A stretch of 64,000 bases of DNA from Kibdelosporangium banguiense. Lineage in GTDB: Bacteria > Actinomycetota > Actinomycetes > Mycobacteriales > Pseudonocardiaceae. This document shows positions 58,558 through 64,000 of the stretch, piece after piece (within the stretch, counting starts at the first letter, position 1; each line of letters opens with the position of its first letter). A model generated the notes under the pieces. The model made no database searches and was not told the origin of the DNA. It worked only from the letters and a program-made list of their open reading frames with translations. The DNA is taken from the NCBI RefSeq assembly GCF_017876405.1, contig NZ_JAGINW010000001.1:7825203-7889202 (forward strand). Reading direction: 5' to 3'. Made by a program: the position numbers and the translations under genes.

Positions 58558-59667
58558 CTGACCGCACACTGGACCCGCGACCACCTCGGCCGGCTCGCCC
58601 AAACGCCCGCACCGCCCAGCGGCCCGGCTCCCCGTGTGCTGCCGCACCACGACACCTGGGACATGTGGCCGGTCCAGGAGGAAGACGGCTCAACCGTTGT
58701 CGTCCACGACCGCGAACTGTGGATGACACTGGCCGCACCCGCGACAGGCCACCCCGAAGAACGCCACGACCGCGCCCGCATCCGGTTGCTCGCCAGGTCG
58801 AACGAGGGGTGGGAGGACCTCGGGAACGTGTTCGCCGACGGCACGTCACTGGGCAGTCGTGAGTGGTCGGGATCCGCGATCCGCAGGCCCGACGGCTCGG
58901 TCTCGGTCTTCTACACCGTCGCAGGCGAGCGCGGTGAAGCACGGCCGACGTTTCACCAGAAGGTCGCGGAAGCCCGCCCGAAGCTCAGCATCGATCGCGG
59001 GTCAGTCCACTTGGAACGCGACGTCGAGCACCATGTGGTCCTGCGCTCCGACGGCGATATCTATCTGCCCGCGGACGAGATCGACGGAGCTCCCGGCCGG
59101 ATCAAGGCTTTCCGTGACCCGGCGTGGTTCCGCGATCCCGCCGACGGCCAGGAGTATCTGCTCGTCGCCGCCTCCACCCGATGGGATGATCACTTCGCCG
59201 GTGCCGTCGCGATCGCACGGGCGAACCCCGACGGCTGGGAGCTTCTTTCACCCCTTGTGGTCGCCGACGGGATCAACCATGAGATCGAACGACCACACGT
59301 CGTTGTGCACCAAGGCAGGTACTACCTGTTCTTCTGCACCGTCCGTCACAATTTCCACCCAGTGGATTGCGCGCCGACCGGGCTGTACGGCTTCGTCGCG
59401 CCGACATTGACAGGCCCGTACGAGCCGCTCAACGGCTCCGGCCTGGTCGTGCGGAACCCGCCGGCACAACCCGATCGCACCTATGCCTGGCTTGTGCTGC
59501 CCGACTTGAGCGTGTCCAGCTTCGTCAACTACTTGTCCACCAACGGCTTGGACCTTCGGCACGCAGGAGCGCAAGAAGCCCGGGCACAGTTCGGCGGCAC
59601 TGCCGCCCCGGCCTTCACCCTCACCCTCGGCCAGACTACAGGTTCGGCTTCCTTTCACCGTGGATGA
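58558..59667 (+). CDS. GH68-family fructan/sucrose hydrolase, cytoplasmic, probable CTG start
   Basis: 369 residues if it starts at the CTG at 58558, 4 bases after the permease stop and 8 bases after AAAGG. The first ATG/GTG/TTG in frame is GTG 58636, with no ribosome site, and it would cut off family-conserved N-terminal residues (HWTRDHLGRLAQTP); a stop at 58543 bars any earlier start. Catalytic triad of GH68 by CTG numbering: Asp35 in DTWDMWPVQ, Asp187 in AFRDPAWF, Glu244 in HEIERPHVVV; SREWSGSAI is also conserved. Levansucrases are normally secreted and about 450 residues; this one has no signal peptide, so it likely splits imported sucrose-like or fructo-oligosaccharides inside the cell. 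Confidence 0.85.
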   Translation: MTAHWTRDHLGRLAQTPAPPSGPAPRVLPHHDTWDMWPVQEEDGSTVVVHDRELWMTLAAPATGHPEERHDRARIRLLARSNEGWEDLGNVFADGTSLGSREWSGSAIRRPDGSVSVFYTVAGERGEARPTFHQKVAEARPKLSIDRGSVHLERDVEHHVVLRSDGDIYLPADEIDGAPGRIKAFRDPAWFRDPADGQEYLLVAASTRWDDHFAGAVAIARANPDGWELLSPLVVADGINHEIERPHVVVHQGRYYLFFCTVRHNFHPVDCAPTGLYGFVAPTLTGPYEPLNGSGLVVRNPPAQPDRTYAWLVLPDLSVSSFVNYLSTNGLDLRHAGAQEARAQFGGTAAPAFTLTLGQTTGSASFHRG

Positions 59668-59668
59668 G

Positions 59669-59694
59669 CACTGTTTCAGCCCAGCCTGAAAGTG
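59669..59694 (+). terminator. Possible terminator hairpin after the GH68 gene
   Basis: CACTGTTTCAG and CTGAAAGTG pair as a nine-base stem with a two-base bulge and loop CCCAGC, directly after the stop codon. No T-run. Confidence 0.35.
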
Positions 59695-59792
59695 CGGCGG
59701 CCCTTGGCCTTTCGTGGATATGCTCCTGGCTGGTCCGCGTGTCGTGCGGAATTGAGAGCTCGTCATCCCTCGATATGAAAGGAATGATCTGC

Positions 59793-60086
59793 GTGCTCAC
59801 CGTGAAAAGATTGCTGACCGCCGTGGTGGCGGTCGCGGGAACGCTCGTTTTCGCCAGCCCGGCACAGGCCGCGGTCCCGATCCCGTGTGGATACTGGGAG
59901 ACCAGCGCCTCCGGCGCCAACTACAACCACTGTGGGTCCACGACAATCCTCATCCGGGTCGACCTTTCGGGCGCCGGCCCGGAGAACGACTACTGCAGGC
60001 TGGCCTACCCCGGGAACGTGTGGCTGGGGAAGGCCGAACTTGTGGACAACGCCTACTACATCAGCTCGGGCGTCTGCCCGCTCTGA
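59793..60086 (+). CDS. Small secreted four-cysteine protein, DUF6355-like
   Basis: 97 residues from the GTG at 59793 (AAAGGA 9 bases upstream); ATGs at 59775 and 59784 are in frame but lack a site. Signal peptide about 1-26 (LLTAVVAVAGTLVFASPAQA). The mature 70 residues have four Cys (PCGYWET, NHCGST, DYCRLAYPG, GVCPL), enough for two disulfides, and aromatic-rich strands (NYNHCG, NAYYISSG). The pattern resembles DUF6355 proteins, which are found near natural-product genes; function unknown. Single gene, convergent with the MHS transporter. Confidence 0.7.
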   Translation: MLTVKRLLTAVVAVAGTLVFASPAQAAVPIPCGYWETSASGANYNHCGSTTILIRVDLSGAGPENDYCRLAYPGNVWLGKAELVDNAYYISSGVCPL

Positions 60087-60161
60087 GTAGCGGCCTGCTG
60101 CGGGATCCCGGCCTTCAGGTCCGGGTTCCTGCGCATGCCGTCCTGCTGCGTCGGAGGATGA

Positions 60162-61514
60162 TCAGTCGAGCGGGTTGCCCCGGCCTTCGCGCATCGCGAT
60201 CACGGCGCTGAGGCTGATCAAGGCGACCACGGTCATGTACGCCGAGACCGCCAGGGATGTGCCGGTGGCGGTCCGCAGGGTGCCGGCGATCAGTGGGGCG
60301 AAGCCGCCGCCCAGCACGGCACCGACCGCATAGGCGAATGACGCGCCGCTGTAGCGGAAGCGTGCCGGGAACAACTCCGCGAACCAGGCCGACTGCGGGC
60401 CGTAGGTGAGCCCGAGTCCTGTGGTGAGCACGAGCACGGCCACCACCATCAGGGCTACATTGGCGGTGTCGATCAGCAGGAAGAAGGGGAACGGCCACAC
60501 CAACAGCAGCGCGGAGCCCACGAGGTAGACCGGGCGACGGCCTGCCCGGTCCGACCACCGTGCCCCGGTCACGATCGCGGCCAGGCATCCGACGCTGCCG
60601 ATCACGACCACGACCAGCATCAGGTTCGCGCTGAGGTGCAGAACTCCCGTGCCGTAGGGCAGCAGGTAGGCGAGGAACACGTATCCGATCGCGTTGTTGG
60701 CGATGAAACTGGCCGCAGCCAGCAGCAGCTCGCGCGGGCGCTCCCGGAAAACGTCGATGAGCGGTCTGCTGCTGCGTGCCCGGCGCTCGCGAAGGGCGGC
60801 GAACACCGGGGTTTCGGCCACCTTCAGCCGCACCATGAGGCCGACCCCGATCAGCACGATGCTCGCGAGGAACGGCAGTCGCCATCCCCATTCCGCGAAC
60901 TGCCCGGGTGACATGGAGTTGCGTACCGCGTAGAACGCGAGCTGGGCGAGGATCAGTCCAGCGGGTACACCGATCTGGGAGTACGCGCCGAACCTGCCGC
61001 GCTGCTTGGCCGGGGCGTGCTCCACCGCCATCAGCGCCGCGCCGGCCCATTCGCCGCCGGCCGATATGCCCTGGGCGAAGCGCACGATCACGAGCAGGAT
61101 CGGCGCCAGCAGGCCGACCTGTGCGTAGGTGGGCAGCAGGCCCACCGCGACGGTCGCCAGCCCCATCACCAGCAGCGAGGCCACGAGCATCGTCTTGCGG
61201 CCTGCCACGTCGCCGAAGTGGCCCCAGACGATGCCGCCGAGCGGCCGGGCGGCGATGCCGACACCGAGCGCGGCGAACCCGGCCAGCGTGCCGGACGCCG
61301 ACGAGAGGTTGGAGAAGAACTGGGTGTTGAAGACCAGCGACACCGCGGTCGCGAAGATGAAAAAGTCGTACCACTCGATGGTCGTGCCTACCGCGCTGGC
61401 GAACGCGACCCGCCGCAGCTGCACTCGGTCGACCGTCGTCGTGGTCCGCCCAGCACTCAGTGTCTGATCCATGAGCAACTCCTGTGGTCTTGGCCGGGAA
61501 TGGTTGGAGTTCAT
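60162..61514 (-). CDS. MFS metabolite:H+ symporter (MHS family)
   Basis: 450 residues from the ATG at 61514, which overlaps the flavin reductase stop (ATGA) and has AGGAGG 6 bases upstream; a second good site precedes ATG 61472. Twelve helices with MHS signatures: AVGTTIEWYDFFIFATAVSL, PLGGIVWGHFGDVAGRKTML, FAQGISAGGEWAGAALMAVE and FPARFRYSGASFAYAVGAVL. MHS porters (ShiA, KgtP, ProP, PcaT-like) bring in organic or aromatic acids. Last gene of the StyA-aminotransferase-reductase operon; probably imports or exports its substrate. Confidence 0.93.
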   Translation of the reverse strand: MNSNHSRPRPQELLMDQTLSAGRTTTTVDRVQLRRVAFASAVGTTIEWYDFFIFATAVSLVFNTQFFSNLSSASGTLAGFAALGVGIAARPLGGIVWGHFGDVAGRKTMLVASLLVMGLATVAVGLLPTYAQVGLLAPILLVIVRFAQGISAGGEWAGAALMAVEHAPAKQRGRFGAYSQIGVPAGLILAQLAFYAVRNSMSPGQFAEWGWRLPFLASIVLIGVGLMVRLKVAETPVFAALRERRARSSRPLIDVFRERPRELLLAAASFIANNAIGYVFLAYLLPYGTGVLHLSANLMLVVVVIGSVGCLAAIVTGARWSDRAGRRPVYLVGSALLLVWPFPFFLLIDTANVALMVVAVLVLTTGLGLTYGPQSAWFAELFPARFRYSGASFAYAVGAVLGGGFAPLIAGTLRTATGTSLAVSAYMTVVALISLSAVIAMREGRGNPLD

Positions 61515-62020
61515 CGGCGTCCTCCTGGTCGGACTGCCGCGATCGGCCACGCTGCGAACCGGCGTAGGCCGTACAGCAGGGGAGTGCCGGGGACCTGCGC
61601 GATCGTGGTGACTTCCCCGAGCACGACGGCGTGGTCGCCGACCATATGCACGTCGCTCACCTTGCATTCCGCGACGGCGAAGGCGTCCTGGGCCAGCCGT
61701 GGCAGACCGGCCTGGGACATCCGCCAGTGCACCTGGGAGAAGCGGTTCGCCTCGGCGCGTGAGAAGAGCTCTGCGGCCTCCTGCCCGCCGTCGTGCAGGA
61801 AGTTCACGGCGAAGCTGCCGCGGGCGGTGACGGCACTGAGGGTCCGGCTGCCGGTCCGCAGGCAGACCAGCAGGGTGGGCGGCAGCAGCGTGGCGCTGGC
61901 GATCGACGAGCAGGTCATACCCTGCGGCGCGCCGTCCGCGTCGAGCCCGGTGACCACGGCGACCCCGGTCGGGAACGTGCTCATCAGCTCGCGGTAGTCC
62001 TGTGTGGGCGTACCAGGCAT
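61511..62020 (-). CDS. NAD(P)H:flavin reductase of two-component monooxygenases (HpaC/StyB-like)
   Basis: 169 residues from the ATG at 62020 (GGAGG, 5-base spacing). Flavin_Reduct fold: MSTFPTGVAVVTGLDADGAP, GMTCSSIASATLLPPTLLVC, SRTLSAVTARGSFAVNFLHD and FAVAECKVSDVHMVGDHAVV. It supplies free reduced flavin to a partner oxygenase, here very probably the StyA-like protein two genes upstream. Coupled to the transporter by ATGA. Confidence 0.93.
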   Translation of the reverse strand: MPGTPTQDYRELMSTFPTGVAVVTGLDADGAPQGMTCSSIASATLLPPTLLVCLRTGSRTLSAVTARGSFAVNFLHDGGQEAAELFSRAEANRFSQVHWRMSQAGLPRLAQDAFAVAECKVSDVHMVGDHAVVLGEVTTIAQVPGTPLLYGLRRFAAWPIAAVRPGGRR

Positions 62021-62046
62021 GGAGGCCTCCGTTCCGGTTTGGGCGG

Positions 62047-63099
62047 TCAGGAACTGGTGAGCCATTTCTCGGTGAGGTCGAGGAACGCGTCGTTCTGCTC
62101 CGGCCGGCCGATCGTCACGCGCACCCCTTCGTCCGGGAACGGGCGCGTCACCACGGCGCCGGCCAGGCAGTGCTGCGCGAAGGCCGCGCTGGACCTGCCG
62201 AGTGGGAGCCACAAGAAGTTGGCCTGCGACTGCGGTACCGCGAAGCCGAGTGCCCGCAGCCGCTCCGCGACCCGTTCCCGCTCCGCGACGGTGAGCTGCA
62301 CCCGTCGGGCCACCTCGCCGGCGTCGCCGAGCGCGGCGATTGCGGCCTTCTGCGCGAGCGTGCCGAGGCTGAAGGGCACCTGCGCTTTGCGGACCTGTGC
62401 GATGACCTCGCGAGGGCCCACGCAGTAACCGACGCGCAGTCCGGCCAGCGCGTACGCCTTCGAGAAAGTCCGCAGCACCACGACGTTCGGGCGGTCCCTC
62501 AGTGCCACGGAGGCGTCGAGGGACCTGCCCGGGTCGACGTACTCGCGATACGCCTCGTCGACGGCGATCACGACGCGTTCGGGCACCGCTGCGACGAACC
62601 GCAGGAGCCCTTCCGCACCGAGCGCGGTCCCTGTCGGATTGTTGGGGTTGCAGACAAAAATCAACCTGGTGCGGTCGGTGACCGAGGCCGCCATGGCATC
62701 CAGGTCCAGCGCGTCATCACGCAGTGGGACCCGCACGGCCGTCCCACCGGCGACAGCCGTGAGCATCGGGTACGCCTCAAAGGACCGCCAGCCGAAGATG
62801 ACCTCCGCGCCGGGTTCGACCACCGCGTGCAGCAACTGGCCGCACACCTCCGACGAACCGGCGCCCACCGCCACCTGGTCGGCATCGACGCCGTGGTGTG
62901 CCGCGATCGCCGCGACGAGCCTCGTCGACGCCATGTCCGGGTAGCGGGACAGGTCGGCCTGTGGGGCACGCAGCAGCGCGGCGACGGCCGGTAGCAGCCC
63001 ATACGGGCTCTCGTTGCTGGCAAGTGGTGCGGCACCGGGAATCTGCTTCGCCGGTATGTAGGACGGCAGGCCGGTCAGCGCAGCGCGCAAGGCAACCAT
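62047..63099 (-). CDS. Fold-type I aminotransferase (HisC/aromatic aminotransferase type)
   Basis: 350 residues; AAAGGA 6 bases before the ATG. LASNESPYGLLPAV at the N-terminus, cofactor-phosphate site VGAGSSEVCGQLLHA, FVCNPNNPTGT (Asn/Pro block), AVDEAYREYVD (Asp to pyridine N), PLP Lys214 in TFSKAYALAGLRVGY and C-terminal Arg in GVRVTIGRP. No other histidine genes are near, so it likely acts on an aromatic or phosphorylated amino acid or keto acid in this operon. 22 bases after the StyA-like gene. Confidence 0.93.
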   Translation of the reverse strand: MVALRAALTGLPSYIPAKQIPGAAPLASNESPYGLLPAVAALLRAPQADLSRYPDMASTRLVAAIAAHHGVDADQVAVGAGSSEVCGQLLHAVVEPGAEVIFGWRSFEAYPMLTAVAGGTAVRVPLRDDALDLDAMAASVTDRTRLIFVCNPNNPTGTALGAEGLLRFVAAVPERVVIAVDEAYREYVDPGRSLDASVALRDRPNVVVLRTFSKAYALAGLRVGYCVGPREVIAQVRKAQVPFSLGTLAQKAAIAALGDAGEVARRVQLTVAERERVAERLRALGFAVPQSQANFLWLPLGRSSAAFAQHCLAGAVVTRPFPDEGVRVTIGRPEQNDAFLDLTEKWLTSS

Positions 63100-63121
63100 G
63101 GGTTGTCCTTTCGGGAATTAC

Positions 63122-64000
63122 TTACAGCGTTTGCAGGTACCGGCGAGCGGTGTCCGGTTCCACCAGCCATTCGCCGTAGTCACTGGGGTTGTCGAACATT
63201 GCCGCGAAACGGTTGGCCACCTGGGGGTGGAACTGTGCCGCCGTCAAGGTCTCCAGTACGTGATCCTTTGGCGGGAGGAGAAGGTCGTTGCACAGTCGGG
63301 TGGCATGCCTTGCGTGGTCCCAGTATCGGGCGTAGCAACGCGCCATGAACTCCGCGTCGAACTTCCCGTTGCCGTGATCGACGATCGAGTCGAGGTAGGA
63401 CACGGCACAGTGAATGGCATTGTTGGCGCCCTGACCGCCAATGGGATCGTTGGTGATCGCCGTATCACCCATTGCCAGGACGTGACGACCGGAAGGCAGA
63501 GTGCCCACGGCATTGCGGACCACGGGCGTCACCCGGCCGATCAAGGAATCCATGGGGCCCGCCGGTCTGGCGCCGGCAAAGGGCTCTGCGTCCCAGGCGA
63601 AGTACTTGCGGACGAGGCTTTCGAAAGTCGCCCATTGCTCGTCTATGCCGGTGATTCCCTGCCAGATGTCCAACGGCCCGCCTGGGATGCCGGACAGGCA
63701 GAGGCCGTAGACGGGTCCATGAACGGAAAGTGTCGGCATCCAGTAGAACTCGCCCACCCCGTGCCGGATGTTGAACGTCACCTGGGGTGGAAGTTCTGAA
63801 TCTCCGGCGGTGGACACATAGATCAGCGCGAGGGCTCGCTGTGGTTCCTCGTATGGGGAGTTCTCCGCGTCGCGCTTGAACAGGGTCGAGAACTGATCTC
63901 CGCGTCCGGCCGCGACAAGTACGAGGTCGTACTCGGCGGCATATTTCTCCAAATCGTCGGTGTCGGCTCGCCGGATGTGCAGTTCGCCGCCACGGCTGAC
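63122..64000 (-). CDS. StyA-type (styrene/indole monooxygenase family) flavoprotein, C-terminal part
   Basis: Last 292 residues; the gene continues beyond the window edge. The frame is open through 64000 (GGELHIRRADTDDLEKYAAE upstream of the first possible start). Visible features: YDLVLVAAGRGDQF closing the FAD-binding fold, VLAMGDTAITNDPIGGQGAN and NAIHCAVSYLDSIVD (FAD site typical of StyA), and a helical C-terminus. StyA-type proteins use FADH2 from a separate reductase to epoxidise styrene, indole or related aromatics; the HpaC/StyB-like reductase two genes downstream supports this. Substrate open. Confidence 0.85.
   Translation of the reverse strand, partial: VSRGGELHIRRADTDDLEKYAAEYDLVLVAAGRGDQFSTLFKRDAENSPYEEPQRALALIYVSTAGDSELPPQVTFNIRHGVGEFYWMPTLSVHGPVYGLCLSGIPGGPLDIWQGITGIDEQWATFESLVRKYFAWDAEPFAGARPAGPMDSLIGRVTPVVRNAVGTLPSGRHVLAMGDTAITNDPIGGQGANNAIHCAVSYLDSIVDHGNGKFDAEFMARCYARYWDHARHATRLCNDLLLPPKDHVLETLTAAQFHPQVANRFAAMFDNPSDYGEWLVEPDTARRYLQTL

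Noticed and set aside
59367..59774. Upstream extension of the small secreted protein ORF
   Set aside because: Overlaps the GH68 gene in another frame; a signal peptide starts cleanly at GTG 59793.
1..64000. tRNA, rRNA, CRISPR arrays, insertion sequences, prophage genes
   Set aside because: Looked for and not seen: no cloverleaf-like elements, no regular direct repeats with spacers, no transposase, integrase or phage structural motifs.

Overview
GC-rich, densely packed DNA with strong GC bias at third codon positions, many GTG starts and many genes joined by 4-base ATGA/GTGA overlaps. Regulator families (GlxA/AraC, DUF574 methyltransferase, nSTAND-WD40, DUF6355-like secreted protein) and ABC importers that lack their own ATPase point to a large-genome soil actinomycete, most likely Pseudonocardiales or a relative. 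The genus cannot be fixed from this window. I found no rRNA, tRNA, CRISPR array, insertion sequence or phage module. This is chromosomal accessory and catabolic territory.

Layout. 0-2.7 kb: end of an unknown gene, then an AGPS-like FAD oxidase coupled to an orphan lipoprotein solute-binding protein. 2.8-8.4 kb: DEAD-box helicase, and divergently a 1247-residue STAND NTPase whose N-terminus carries a RHIM/BASS-like amyloid motif. 8.4-15.6 kb: GlxA-type regulator, then a leftward plant-polysaccharide operon (SGNH esterase, GH67 alpha-glucuronidase fusion, secreted sugar dehydrogenase) headed by two perfect CGAAACTTTCG operators. 15.7-17.2 kb: a probable contractile-injection-system (eCIS) associated cysteine peptidase. 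17.4-22.3 kb: a frameshifted HTH-nSTAND-WD40 gene and a decayed LysR/NmrA pair. 22.3-30.5 kb: an eight-gene catabolic operon (IclR, NitT/TauT-type ABC importer, IlvD/Edd dehydratase, FAD oxidoreductase, aconitase X large and small subunits). 30.6-32.9 kb: two-component system whose kinase has an exported C-terminal domain.

33.1-40.4 kb: a poly-gamma-glutamate-type capsule operon (CapA, a double-sensor/HAMP membrane protein, CapB, CapC, and an NlpC/P60 protein whose catalytic Cys and His are both replaced). 40.6-45.0 kb: MarR repressor divergent from an FAD monooxygenase, a small ORF and an MFS exporter; then TetR. 45.1-52.6 kb: a proline-derivative catabolic region (GntR, proline racemase-family epimerase, amino-acid ABC importer, ornithine cyclodeaminase-family reductase, Old-Yellow-Enzyme-type demethylase/oxidoreductase). 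52.6-54.2 kb: VC0807-type membrane protein and DUF574 methyltransferase. 54.2-59.7 kb: LacI-controlled sugar ABC importer with a cytoplasmic GH68 fructan hydrolase that probably starts at CTG. 59.8-60.1 kb: small secreted four-Cys protein. 60.2-64.0 kb: MHS transporter, flavin reductase, aminotransferase and the end of a StyA-type flavoprotein monooxygenase, which together look like a two-component oxygenase pathway.

Most operons are headed by their own regulator, and I could place candidate operators for several (XlnR/BxlR-like, IclR, MarR, GntR, LacI). The most unusual items are the pseudo-NlpC and double-HAMP members of the capsule operon, the orphan eCIS-type peptidase, the amyloid-motif STAND protein, and the operon that combines IlvD-type with aconitase X-type dehydratases.
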